Of a stretch of 64,000 nucleotides of DNA, positions 1 through 10,802 are shown in pieces. Made by a program: the position numbers and the translations under genes. The stretch comes from Chelonoidis abingdonii. Taxonomy: Eukaryota; Chordata; Testudines; Testudinidae. Under the pieces are notes generated by a model. It did not search any database, was not told where the DNA came from, and was given only the letters and a program-made list of their open reading frames with translations. Every line of letters begins with the position of its first letter. The stretch's first letter is position 1. The stretch is from the NCBI RefSeq assembly GCF_003597395.2, contig NC_133778.1, positions 8,972,088-9,036,087 of the forward strand, in the 5' to 3' direction.

Positions 1-244
1 CTCTCCATGTCAGCAGCATACCAGGCAGCTACAGACCTCCTTTGCCTTTCACCCTAACTTCTCCTTTGGTCCAGGACTTTGCCAGGGCTATGTCATCTAT
101 AACCCCATTGGCTGAACAGGCTGTTCAATCCTTGGATCTCTCTGCACTGCACCCCCATGTTCCCTTCCACAGGCTGTTGAATCAGGGCCAGTATCAGGAC
201 TGGTGTGGGAGACCTCAACAGCTTTCACCATCCTTGGCTTCAGC

Positions 245-1447
245 ACTGTCAGCCAGTCCAGTACAAGAAGTGGAAGACTGGACAAATGACCAGGGAGGAG
301 TATAAAAATACTGCTCAGGCATGCAGGAGTGAAATCAGGAAGGCCAAATCACACTTGGAGTTGCAGCTAGCAAGAGATGTTAAGAGTAACAAGAAGGGTT
401 TCTTCAGGTATGTTAGCAACAAGAAAGGTCCTCAAGGAATCAATTCTGAAGCACTTAGAGGAGAGGAAAGTGATCAGGAACAGTCAGCATGGATTCACCA
501 AGGGCAAGTCATGCCTGACTAACCTAATTGCCTTCTATGAGGAGATAACTGGCTCTGTGGATGAGGAAAAGCAGTGGATGTGTTTCCTTGACTTTAGCAA
601 AGCTTTTGATACGGTCTCCCACAGTATTCTTGCCAGCAAGTTAAAGAAGTATGGGCTGGATGAATGGACTATAAGGTGGATAGAAAGCTGGCTAGATCGT
701 CGGGCTCAACGGGTAGTGATCAATGGCTCCATGTCTAGTTGGCAGCCGGTATCAAGTGGAGTGCCCCAAGGGTCGGTCCTGGGGCCGGTTTTGTTCAATA
801 TCTTCATTAATGATCTGGAGGATGGCGTGGACTGCACCCTCAGCAAGTTTGCAGATGACACTAAACTGGGAGGAGTGGTAGATACGCTGGAGGGTAGGGA
901 TAGGATACAGAGGGACCTAGACAAATTAGAGGATTGGGCCAAAAGAAACCTGATGAGGTTCAACAAGGACAAGTGCAGAGTCCTGCACTTAGGATGGAAG
1001 AATCCCATGCACTGCTACAGACTAGGGACCGAATGGCTAGGCAGCAGTTCTGCAGAAAAGGACCTAGGGGTTACAGTGGACGAGAAGCTGGATATGAGTC
1101 AACAGTGTGCCCTTGTTGCCAAGAAGGCTAATGGCATTTTGGGCTGTATAAGTAGGGGCATTGCCAGCAGATCGAGGGATGTGATCATTCCCCTCTATTC
1201 GACATTGGTGAGGCCTCATCTGGAGTACTGTGTCCAGTTTTGGGCCCCACACTACAAGAAGGATGTGGAAAAATTGGAAAGAGTCCAGCGGAGGGCAACA
1301 AAAATGATTAGGGGGCTGGAGCACAGTCAGGCTTGACAAAGCCCTGGCTGGGATGATTTAGTTGGGAATTGGTCCTGCTTTGAGCAGGGGAATGGACTAG
1401 ATGACCTCCTGAGGTCCCTTCCAACCCTGATATTCTATGATTCTATG
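245..1447 (+). mobile_element. CR1 LINE fragment with open reverse-transcriptase frame
   Basis: Non-LTR retrotransposon of the CR1 clade. A 319-residue frame (377-1336) holds much of the reverse transcriptase: [10 protein letters not shown] near 585-617, [14 protein letters not shown] near 759-800, and the catalytic FADD box (KFADDT) at about 845-862. Upstream, 265-435 encodes the linker before the RT domain in another frame (205-522), ending in FFRYVSNKK; the stretch that normally joins it to the fingers region is missing, so an internal deletion is inferred. After codon GLEHSQA the protein stops early and the sequence jumps to the CR1 3' UTR (GGTCCTGCTTTGAGCAGG, then a GATATTCTATGATTCTATGA terminus at about 1428-1447). 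The C-terminal part of ORF2 is therefore deleted. The long open frame suggests a young copy, but the deletions make it non-autonomous. Confidence 0.92.
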
Positions 1448-2129
1448 ACTGCTGTGAAAGACAGAGCCCGGCAGGGTAGGTTTAAGTCTACTCTGAAGGA
1501 CAAGTTCTCCAAAAGGATGGATTAAATGGGCAGGAAGATTTACACTTGTTCTTCCCTGCAAATGGGGATTGTATGCAGCCGGCATTATTGTCCAGTTATG
1601 ACTTCATAAATTGGACAGTGATACCTAAGTTTGCAAACATTTCAGGAATCTGATTTTGGACAAAGTCTACAGGGTTCTGACCAGTGTGGGGGTGAGGGGC
1701 TAAGCCTACATAAACAATGAAGTATGCAACCCTCTAGTTTAAAAAAAGCCACATGATTTTGCTCCATGATCTAAATTTTCACTGTGAGATTCTGTGCTCG
1801 GAACCTGCAGCATCGATGCACGTAAGAGCTAAGTTATGGACAAATTTAGCATTCCTGGCATCCACTTGATCCTGGGCTGCTCTGATGCCAAAGCAGCCCC
1901 TGAAGTAAGTCAGGGCTAGTCCACACGGGTGTTGCAGTGAAGTCATCTCCAGAGCACCATCTTCTAGCATAGGGGGACTTGCAGGCACATCACCCTCATT
2001 TCTATCCTGGGGCTTCCTATGGTTTTTTTTTATAGTCCAAAGCACATAAAATAAATTTCCCCTTCTGGGGGGTTCTGATAGACTATAAATAAATTGATTT
2101 ATTCATTTCCTCCACTCTTGTCACTTTAC

Positions 2130-2246
2130 CTTTCTCTCTGTGTTGCCTCCAGAAGCAGTAACTGGCCACAGCAATGAGAACCACCAGGAGAGCCAGGATC
2201 ACCCCCAGAACCACTGTCCAGGAACTGACTTTTGGGAAAAACAGCT
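2130..2246 (-). CDS. Butyrophilin-like gene, transmembrane exon
   Basis: A 117-bp exon with a good 3' splice site (TTTCTCTTGCAG before 2246) and 5' splice site (GTAAAG after 2130). It encodes a short juxtamembrane segment (ELFFPKVSSW), about 22 hydrophobic residues (TVVLGVILALLVVLIAVASYCF), then a basic stop-transfer tail (WRQHREKGK). The wording and the 39-codon length match the transmembrane exon of butyrophilin/BTN-like proteins, which are type I plasma-membrane Ig proteins that modulate T cells. It starts in phase 1, the same phase in which the IgV exon at 14,266 ends. Cytoplasmic exons (heptads, B30.2/SPRY) would lie beyond the left edge of the window. The exact paralogue cannot be told from this. 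Confidence 0.82.
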
Positions 2247-2283
2247 CTGCAAGAGAAAGTGTCATTGACTTGGGAACAAATAT

Positions 2284-3546
2284 GTACTTAAGAACACAAG
2301 AACGTCCATACTGGGTCAAACAAACGTTCCCTGTAGCCCAGTATCCTGTCTTCTGACAGTGGCCAAAGCCAGATGCTGCAGAAGGAATGAACAGAGCAGG
2401 GCAATAATCAAGTGATCCATCCCCAGTCGCCTATTCCCAGCTTCTGGTAGTTAGAGGTTTAAGGACACCCAGAGCATGGGACCACATCCCTGCCCATCTT
2501 GGCTAGTAGCCATTGATAGATCCATCCTCCATGAACACACCTGATTCTTTTTTGAACCCAGTTATACTTTTGGCCTCCACTAGATCCCCTGGCAATGAGT
2601 TCCACAGGTTGACTGTGCATTGTGTGAAGAAATACTTCCTTTTGTTTGCTTTAAACCTGCTGTCTATTAATTTCATTCCTTGGTTCTTGTATTATGTGAA
2701 GGTATAAATAACATTTAATGGTTCACTTTCTCCATACCAGTCACAATGTTATAGACCTCTATCATATCCCCACCTAGTTGTCTCTTTTCCAAGCTGAAAA
2801 GTCCCATTCATTTTAATCCCTCCTCAGAGTTAAGCTGTTCCATACCCGTAAACATTTTTGTTGCCATTCTCTGTACCTTTCCATTTCTAATATATCTTTT
2901 TTGAGATGGGGCAACCAGAACTGCCTACAGTAGTCAAGATGTGAGTGTGCCATGGGTTTATATATATTTATTATGATACTTACTGTCTTATTGTCCACCC
3001 CTTTCTAATAGCTCCTAACATTCTATTAGCTTTTATTAATACCACTGCACATGGAACAGATGTTTTCAGAGAACTGTCTACAATGACTCTGAGATCTCTT
3101 TCTTGAGTAGTAACAGGTAAGTAAGACCTGATCATTTTATATGTATAGTTGGGATTATGTTTTCAAATGTGCATTACTTTGCATTTACCAACATTGAATT
3201 TCATCTGCCATTTTGTTGCCCAGTCACACAGTTTTTTGAGATCCCTTCATAATTCTTCACAGTCTGTTTTGGACTTAATTATCTCAAGTAATTTTGTATC
3301 ATCTGCAAGTTTTGCCATCTCATTGTTTACCCCTTTTTCAGACCTTTTATAAAAATGTTGAACAACACTGGTCCCAGTACAGATTCCTGAAGGACATCAC
3401 AATTTACCTCTCTTCTTTCTGAAAACTGACCATTTATTCCTACACTTTGTGTCCTGTCTTTTAAGCAAGTACTAATCCATGAAAGCACCTTCCCTCTTAT
3501 CTCATAACAGCGTACTTTATTTAAGAGTCTTTGGTGAGGGGCCTTG
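2284..3546 (-). mobile_element. CR1-like LINE, 3' portion (minus strand)
   Basis: On the minus strand this reads as a diverged non-LTR reverse transcriptase. Near 3575-3327 there is HQRLLNKVRCYEIRGKVLSWI followed by a degenerate [16 protein letters not shown] box. FADD/palm-region remnants lie at 3350-3150 and the C-terminal HLDYCRQFWLPHLKKDI segment near 2940-2870. The element ends near 2284 in a 3' UTR that includes CCAGTATGGAC. It carries many stops and frameshifts. It continues at 4618-4850 after an LTR insertion. This LINE type is very common in turtle genomes (from memory). Confidence 0.85.
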
Positions 3547-4617
3547 TGTGGTGTTATGAGTATGATATATATCACATTGAAAGATGACAGGGCCAGAAAG
3601 AGTTAATTAACTCACAGTCTGTCCTGACCCAGGGCCAAACTTTAGAGACTGGTTAGGAAGATCTGGAAATGAACAGAGCTTTGAAATGCAGCCGGCATTG
3701 TTAGAGGTAGAAGGGTAGATGTTTGCTCAGGTCTTGTGATGTAAGCAAACAAGTCTTGTCTATTGCTATAGCTTTGAGTCAAAGATCAAAAAAGGAATAT
3801 TAACATTTAGGAAGATACTTGAGTGAAATAGTGTTATTGTCTGTGTCTCTCTTTGAAGGTTGTGGTAACCTGGATCTGAACTGTTTAATGGATAAATTAC
3901 CTTTGCCAATTGCCAGGATGTTTGGAAGGAGAGTTAAGCCTATTGTTTTCTCAGGCCAAAAGGCTGCAGGAAATGTATAAGAAGCCTGGGACACGATCCT
4001 TCTTCATCTCAGATCTGCTTTGGGTTTCAAGAGGGGGAAACCTTAAGCCACAAGGATTGAGATCCCCAGTCATTGACTGGAGCCGCCCTGAATATGGACA
4101 TTGGACTATAACCTATGGACTATTTCTAAAAAGACTTTTGGCAACTACAGTTCATCTTACTAATGTATTGACCCTCACAAATTGAATTCAAGTCTGTATG
4201 TACATTTGATCTTTTAACCACACCTCTCTCTTTTCTTTTAAAACATTTTAGTTTAGGTAATAAGAATTGCTAATAGTGTTTATTTTGGGTAAGATCTAAG
4301 TTATAATTGGACCTGGGTATGTGCTGATCCTTTGGGATTGGTAAGTAACCTTTCTTTATAGGATGAGATAAGATTTTCAGTAACTCATCATAATCTGACA
4401 GGTGTGTCTGGATGGAGGCCTGAGCTGGGCACTTTAAGGGAACTGCGGTAGTTGACTTTAAGTAACCAATGAGGTAATACAGAAGCTGTTTTGTGCTGGC
4501 TGGTAGATCTAAGTATTAGAATATCCACCAGTATTGGGGTTTGTCTGCCCTGTTTTTTTGCAGTTCACCCTAATTGATGACCTCAGCTGGCTCCCACGGC
4601 AGCACTGTCACACCTTG
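3542..4617. mobile_element. Solo LTR inserted in the LINE, 5-bp TSD CCTTG
   Basis: A 1066-bp block (3547-4612) begins TGTGGTGTTATGAG and ends GCACTGTCACA, so it has TG...CA termini. It is flanked by CCTTG at 3542-3546 and 4613-4617. The flanks rejoin into continuous LINE sequence (GGGGCCTTG then TCAAAAGGC). There is no coding capacity inside. The exact direct repeat and LTR-like ends support a solo LTR of an endogenous retrovirus; orientation was not settled. Confidence 0.8.
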
Positions 4618-4850
4618 TCAAAAGGCTTTCTGTGAAGTCTGTACCATACATGCACTGGATCACCCTTCTCACATGTTTGTTGACCCCCTTCAAAATTCTA
4701 ATATTAATGAAGCATGATTCCCTCTCAATGCCCACTTGACTTTCCCCCCCAACAAATCTGTTCACCTATGTATCTGGTAATTCTGTTCTTTACTATAGCA
4801 TCAACCAATTTGTCTGGTACTGAAATTAGGCTTAACTGCCAAGCTGGCTT
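4618..4850 (-). mobile_element. CR1-like LINE, 5' continuation of the split element
   Basis: Continuation of the minus-strand LINE at 2284-3546. The segment starting TCAAAAGGCTTTCTGTGAAG completes the RT sequence that breaks off at 3546, and it runs to about 4850 (ACTGCC). It encodes the stretch upstream of the HQRLL motif. It is degenerate. Confidence 0.75.
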
Positions 4851-5353
4851 TGGGCCTTATTGTTTGTAATAAGAATTCTCTTCATATCCCCATTGAGAAC
4901 TGTGATGTTCAGCACATAGAGGAAAGACATCAGATTAAATACTCTGCTTGAAAATTGCGCGCGTAACACAATTTTGTTTCTTAGAATCCAGAATTTTAAC
5001 ACACAAGAACCCAAAACAGAGGGGGGCAGCTCACTAAGGCAGCAGGCACAAAATAATAATAATATACTCCCACCGTAAAGGGTCCTAGAGCTTGTCTCTA
5101 GTCCAAGTCCAAATGTCTACACTGCGATTTAATAGACATTAGCCCAAGGCCACAAGCCTGAATCAGCGGTATGGGCCAACCATGGGTTTTGAATCGCAGT
5201 GTAGCATATCTAAAGAGAACTAAGCTTTCAGAAGTTAGTAAGAAGTGCTCAACTGTTGAAGGCCAGGCCAATACATAGGAACACAACGATAAATACTCTC
5301 TGCCCACATCTGCAGCGTCTCAGTCTTCCAGTGCAGCACAGACAGGCACTGAC

Positions 5354-5616
5354 CTGCTATGGAATCACTGACTTTCTCTCCTGGTTGAGTCGGGGTTCTT
5401 GATACAGCAGGACACTTTCTGGTGGACTCTTCTGTTGACAATGGCAATCTCTGTCTGAACGCCACCGGCCTCTTGGATATGTTTTCAGAGGCTGATTGGT
5501 AAAAGCTGCCCTGGAGATCTCTCCATTGAGCCTCAGGCTCTGGACCATCCGGATGATCGACACCACCTGATCCCTCTTCCTGATGTCTTCCACAGAGATG
5601 TCAGATCAGAGCCCAC
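5354..5616 (-). pseudogene. Butyrophilin-like gene, degenerate IgC-like exon
   Basis: The minus strand carries a 263-bp block between a 3' splice site (TTCTGTAG before 5616) and a 5' splice site (GTCAG after 5354). Pieces of a BTN IgC domain appear, scattered over three frames: IRWCRSSGW in one, PEPEAQWRDLQG in a second, VQTEIAIV and KVSCCIKNP in the first again, and PRLNQERKSVI in the third. The usual exon of this family is about 280 bp, so net deletion is likely. At 263 bp (not a multiple of 3) with internal stops, including it would destroy the downstream frame. It lies in the expected order between the IgV and transmembrane exons. Inference: a decayed exon that must be skipped for the gene to make a membrane protein. 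Confidence 0.68.
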
Positions 5617-5712
5617 CTACAGAAGAAAATAAATAAATTTGTGATAATCCTCCAGTGCCCAGCAATGATCCAAAAGCTTTACTTACGTTATCAAAGCCAT
5701 TTCCTATCAAAC

Positions 5713-6782
5713 TAATAATTGAATATCAGAGGGTAGCATGTTGTCTGGATCTGTAAAAGCAGCCAAAGAGTCCGTGGCACTGTCATAAGGTATAATTCCC
5801 AAATCTGAACCTTAGCGTCAATTGGGTACCTGCATGAATCCTCTAAGCTTAAACAAGCTTAGATCCTGTAGCCGCTGCCACTAACCAGGCATTCCGTGCC
5901 TGGTACACTCTGGTCCCCCAAACCTTCCCTGGGGACCCCAAGACTCAGATGCCTTGAGTCTCACAACAAAGGAAAATAACCCACTCCTCCCCCCTCTTTA
6001 CCTCCTCCCAGGCTTCCCTCCCTGGGTTACCCTGGAAGATTTAACTGTACTAAACAACTTGAATTACGAAACAGAGAGGACAATCACCTTCCCCTCCCTT
6101 CTTTTTCCCCTCCCAGTCTTTCCCAAGAGAGACAGTAATTCTGGCAAGAAATTCCTATCCCCTTGAGCCTCAACTAGAAAAGAAAATCAAACAGGTCTTA
6201 AAAAGAAAGCTTTTAATAAAAAGAAAGAAAAGACATAAAAATCATCTCTGTAATCAAGATGAAAAATATTACAGGGTCTGTTAGCTTATAAAAAATGAAT
6301 AAACAGCCTTATTCACAAAAAATACAATTAAAATATTTCCAGCAAACTACACACTTGCAAATACAGAAAAACAATGTAAAAGCCTATAATGTCTTTCTAC
6401 CTGTATTTACAAATTGGAAACAGAAGATTACAGAGCCTGGAGATAGTGTGATCACTCTCAGAGCCTAGAAAGCACACTTCCCCAGAACAAAGGACCCACA
6501 CCCAAAAACTTCCTTCCACCCAGAGTTGAACGTATCTTGTTTCCTGATTGGTCCTCTGGTCAGATGTCGTTTGTTAACCCTTTCCAGGTGAAAGAGACAT
6601 TAACTCTTAGCTATCTGTTTATGACAGGCACCTTGTAGACTAACAGACATTTTGGAGTTTAAGCTTTCGTGGGTGACACGTGCATCTGACGAAGTGGGTA
6701 TTCACCCATGAAAGCTCATGCTCCAAAACGTCTGTTAGTCTATAAGGTGCCACAGGACTCTGTCGCTTTTTAATAATTGAAT
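5713..6782. mobile_element. Inverted SINE dimer with 12-bp TSD, split by a solo LTR
   Basis: TAATAATTGAAT occurs at 5713-5724 and 6771-6782. Just inside the left copy is a turtle SINE head (CAGAGGGTAGC, GTCTGGATCTGTAAAAGCAG) up to 5780. After a nested LTR, the element resumes at 6627 with GGCACCTTGTAGACTAACAG, runs to the centre, and returns as the reverse complement (CTGTTAGTCTATAAGGTGCC) to about 6770. Removing the LTR leaves a near-palindromic dimer flanked by one TSD, so it probably inserted as a unit. Confidence 0.8.
5776..6631. mobile_element. Solo LTR nested in the SINE, 5-bp TSD GGCAC
   Basis: 846 bp at 5781-6626, starting TGTCATAAGG and ending TTTATGACA (8-bp inverted termini TGTCATAA/TTATGACA). 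It is flanked by GGCAC at 5776-5780 and 6627-6631, and removing it restores the SINE. It contains pyrimidine-rich tracts and an A-rich stretch with AATAAA-like sites near 6208 and 6298. No genes were seen. It is consistent with a solo endogenous-retrovirus LTR of a type common in turtles. Confidence 0.85.
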
Positions 6783-7069
6783 GTGAGTCCACGAGTGCAG
6801 CTGGTCATCTAATTTGGCCAGATTCCTATTTGATATAGAGTAGAATTCATGTTAATGTCAGGGCTGTTCTATGCACACACTTTCTCCAGTTTAGTTAAAC
6901 TGGTTTAGTTAATTAAGTACAAATCCCTGTGTGGACACTCTTAAATCAAGACTTAAACTAAATCAATATAAGCCATTTCCAAATTCATTTAAAAGGTTCT
7001 ACCTCGATGTTTGCACTAGTTCAGCAGTTCTCAAATTTTAGGAACCCAAGGACTCCCATTTTTATTTCA

Positions 7070-7570
7070 AATTTTTAGCAACCCCAAAGCCCCTCCTGCT
7101 CAGCACCAGGCCCTGCTTTCACTCCACCCCTTCCTCCAAGACCCCATCCTTGCCCAACCTCTTCCTGCCCCTCCTCTGCCCTTCCTCTTCCCCATCTCTT
7201 TCTAGCCCCTCCTCTGAGCACACCCCATCTCTGCTCTACCCCCTTGCTCCCAGTGCCTTGTGCCCAGCACTGAATAGCTGTTCCCTGGCATGCACAAAGC
7301 ACTGGGAGGGTGGGAGAGGAGTTGATCAGTGGAGTGAGAGGCCCCAGACATGATTCCGCCCCCTCTCCCAGGGAGCCCCGTCCCTGCTCTGCCCCCTCAC
7401 TCCCAGGGCCTTATACACACTGCTGAACAGCTGTTCCCCGGCATGCAGGAAGCACTGGAAGGGAGGAAGCGGTGTTGAGGGAGGAAGCGGAAGGAGTTGA
7501 TCAGTGGCGTCAGTGAACCCCCAGGAGTACCTGGAGGTACACAGACCCCAGTTTGAAAAACGCTTCACTA
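7070..7570. repeat. C-rich dispersed repeat with internal tandem duplication
   Basis: Strand-asymmetric CCCC/GCCC-rich DNA. A unit of roughly 155-175 bp is duplicated: CTGCTCTACCCCCTTGCTCC at 7232 recurs as CTGCTCTGCCCCCTCACTCC near 7388, and TTGATCAGTGG at 7321 recurs at 7498. Similar C-rich blocks occur at 13,010, 53,443, 54,893, 56,565 and 63,020. Open frames here reflect composition only. Confidence 0.6.
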
Positions 7571-7639
7571 GTCAATTGAAATCAGTGCACATGTATGTGT
7601 AAACAAGATTTAAACAATTCACTAATAAAAAAAGTCTTT

Positions 7640-8510
7640 ATAGGGGGATTCAGGTTGCCTTGGCAGGGCCTTGTATTCTTCCAGAATGCCAAAATGGGTA
7701 GCAGAAAACTGATACCCCGTAGAACCAGGAAATACACTCACCAAAATAGAAACACAAACCAGGGGCAGCAGGAATCAGAGGCAGGGGAAAGCTGAGCCTC
7801 CCCAAACAGCCAGGATGTGGCCTGTCCACACTCCGTCCCTTCTCCCCTTCCTGCTTCTCACTCTGCAGGTGTCTGGCTCTTCCATAGCTGTGAGCCTCCT
7901 GATGCTCCAGGGCCGGGGGAGCTGGGGCTGCTCTGCCTGGCTTCCGCGTCCTGGCACTCTGGGGCCGGGAGTGCTGGGGCCATGCTGCCCGGCAGCCCAG
8001 TGATTTGGAGACAGGAGGGCTGCAGCCACACTGTCTGGCCTCCCTCTGCTCCAGGGCCATGTGGTGCTCCATGGCCGGGAGGGCTGGGGCCGTACTGCTT
8101 GACAGCCTGGGGCTTTGGGGCCAGGAGGGCTGCGGTCGCGCTGCCTGACATAATGGCAAAAACAACAGCCGGAAAATTTTCCTATCCCCACGCTCCAGCC
8201 CTCTGGGCCCCAGAGCACCAGGGGTAGGAGAATTTGCTGGCTGCTGTTTTTGCCATTATATTGGCACTCCAGCTTGGAAAGGCTGAAGCTCTGCACTGCT
8301 TGGCCTCCTGGTTCTCGGTGGGGCGCGGGGGAGGAGGAGACTGCTAACCTGGGGCAGAGACCAGTGGCTACAATGGAAGGAGCCTGGGGGCACAGGCCAG
8401 TGGCCACAATGTGGGCTGGGCTCTGTTGGGCACACAGGGATGGGGCCTCAGATGGAAGGGGCAGGGCTGGGGGCAGATGCGGGGCTATCGCAAACACTAG
8501 ATAAGGTCAC
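7640..8510. repeat. GC-rich dispersed repeat, related to 37,020-37,500
   Basis: GC-rich, Pro/Gly-rich in every frame, so overlapping open frames up to 240 codons exist on both strands without any domain. The segment around 7760-7815 (GGGGCAGCAGGAATCAGAGG, AGCTGAGCCTCCCC) resembles 37,090-37,160 (GAGCAGCAGGTATCACAGGC, GCTAAGCTTCTCC). This supports a dispersed repeat rather than a gene. Confidence 0.5.
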
Positions 8511-9731
8511 ACATTCCACACCTGATCATACTTGAGGGGGTTATTACCGGTGAGCTAAACTGAAATAAAATTATTTTAATTTGAAGCACGTGTCTTGTGA
8601 ATTCAAATGGATTTCATTATTGCAGGGTCAGTCTATGGGCAGAGAGGCCCTTAGGCTGCTTGGAAATTTCACACAGATCATCCTAGAGAGGGAAAACAAT
8701 TGCTCAGGAGAGACAAAGAAGGGATGGGTGTCTGGTGCCATTTCCTCTCGGGATTCTTGACCAGAAAAGCACAGGCTAGCAGGGGTCTCACAACAAATTT
8801 TTTGGTGGATTAAGGGTGAAAAACCCATCTCTGACCTGCAGCCCACCCTGAGGAAGGTGAGTCAGGAACTCACTGGCCATCTGCAAAGTCCTAGCCTCCC
8901 CATGCCTTAGCCGGGCAGGAGCCAGGCAACTGCCCATGGGAGTGTCCCAGTGACCGAACCCTGCAGTTCCTCCACTGACAAGAGCCACCTCCAATGCCAT
9001 TCACACTGGCCCCAGATGTCTCCGGAGACACTGCTCAGAGCCCCCAAAGAGGCTGGACAGTGCAGGGCCCTGATCCCTGCTCGCAGAGCCGGGCACAAAC
9101 ACTAAGGAGGTGCATCTTGCTGCCTTTGGCAACAGGTATTCAGGAGCAACAGCTGGGCACTGCTTTGCCTTCCCCAATCTCTGCCCACATGTTGGAGGCT
9201 GTCATGACTGCAAAAAAATCCACTGGTGGCCACAGTTGAGAAATGCTAGGCTAAGGAGTCCTCTTTCTGAAACTCACAAAGCTTTGCTCCAACAGACTTT
9301 TGGGAAATGCCCAAAAGCCTCAGACAAGAACTGAGATTATAAAGCCTAAGATGAAAAGTATATGTAACCTCCAATGCTTCTGTTGCTGTTTCTTTTAAAC
9401 CATAGTAGTCAATTTTTTTTCCTGCCAGAAGGGTGGAGCAGCTGTTCACTGACTCCAACTAGTTGGGGACTAGCAGGTAAACAATCGAAAAAGTCCCTGA
9501 GCCCTCACAGCATGTTCAGTGAGGCATCTCCAAGTGTGTGGGTCTGTGCTATTCCCAAGAATAAAGAAAAAAGGTGCCAAACTCTTCAGAGAGCGACAGC
9601 CCCACCAGAGGGGAGGTGAAGATCTTGCCTGGAGAGCTGATACTCACAGACCTGCTTTTACTCATTGCAGGAAGAGGATAACCATTGCAGGAGTTGGGTA
9701 CTTGCTGCTGGTTCAGTTCAGGGCAGTGTGG
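8511..9731. other. Intronic DNA, no gene recognised
   Basis: Lies inside the inferred intron of the butyrophilin-like gene. Frames of 60-80 codons on both strands show no domain, splice pattern or codon bias. No repeat family was recognised with confidence. Confidence 0.4.
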
Positions 9732-10802
9732 TTACTGTGATAGACCCAGGCCAGTTGGGAACAGCGGAGTAGTTCTGTTGGTATCCAGGGAGTGAGCAGG
9801 CAAAGCCCATCCACTGCTAAAGGACCTCCCCCCAGCCTAAGCAGAAGATCCACAGGTCTGTGATACCAAATAAATACGGGAGACAACTAATGAAAAAAAC
9901 AGGATCAGGAGTGAGGTCACAGGGCTAAACGAAGGGAACCTGACAGGGACACTGAGCAGAGAACCCCAGACAGTGCCTGCTGCTCCTCAAAGGTGGCAAG
10001 GGAGCCTGCGGACACCACCCAGAGGAACTCTGCCCGGATGTTTGAACGGACGGAGGAACGGAAATAGGCCCCACAGTCACAGGAAATCCCATCGGCCAAA
10101 CAGAAGAGTAGTAGATAGGAGACATACTGGCCACTGGATTAACAGTTTTCTGTTCCCTGAGTGACCAGAGCAGGGGCTGCTCCAGGCTAATGAGAACACC
10201 TGACTCTAATTAACCTGCAAAGAGTCAGGTGAGGCTGTTAAGCACCTGACTCTGATTAAGGCCCCTCTGATGCTATAAAAGGGCTCACTCCAGTCAAGCA
10301 GAGGAGAGCTAGGGGCAAGGAAGTGTGGCTGAAGGGCTGCTTAATAAAGACACCCTCAAACCATCGGTAAGGGAGCCCTAAGGTAAGGGAGAAGCAGGAG
10401 AGCTGTGGGGAAGTGGCCCAGGGAAATGTAGCAACTCTGGCAGTGAAAGGTTGGCTGCCAGCAGCTGCTGCCATTAATGTCCCTGGGCCGGAACCTGGAG
10501 TAGAGGGTGGGCCTGGGTTCCCTACAATCCACCGCTACAGGAACATCTCCTGGGAGGGGAAGTCAGGCCCTATCAGGACAGGAGCCTAAACTGTTCTGAA
10601 ATAAGCCCCCAGGGACAACAGAGACTGTGGGAGTTCTCACCAACCTCCTTGCTGGCTTATTATGAAAAGGGCTCAGTAGACTGTAACCTGGCCCTAGAGA
10701 GAGAAGGGCTACGTGGAGGGTCACAGTGAGCCACTGAGGCTAGCATAAGCCACCTAGAAGTGCAGGACCCACAGGGGCAAGCCTGGAGCTCTGCCACATT
10801 AC
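9732..10802 (+). mobile_element. Solo LTR (TGTGATAGAC family), 4-bp TSD TTAC
   Basis: 1063 bp at 9736-10,798, starting TGTGATAGACCCAGGCC and ending CTCTGCCACA, flanked by TTAC at 9732-9735 and 10,799-10,802. It holds a TATA box (GCTATAAAAGGGCTC, about 10,272) and AATAAA at 10,343. The central portion (TAGGAGACATACTGGCCACT, GACCAGAGCAGGGGCTG) is shared with the copy at 34,140-34,822; the copy at 39,768-40,434 is related. TG...CA ends, a promoter and a 4-bp duplication point to a retroviral LTR. Confidence 0.8.

Noticed and set aside
377..1336. Host gene encoding a 319-residue protein
   Set aside because: It is the reverse transcriptase of a CR1 LINE, shown by the FADD box and CR1 3' terminus.
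7650..8497. Several overlapping frames up to 240 codons on both strands
   Set aside because: Low-complexity GC-rich repeat; the proteins are Pro/Gly/Ala-rich in every frame and resemble a second copy near 37.1 kb.
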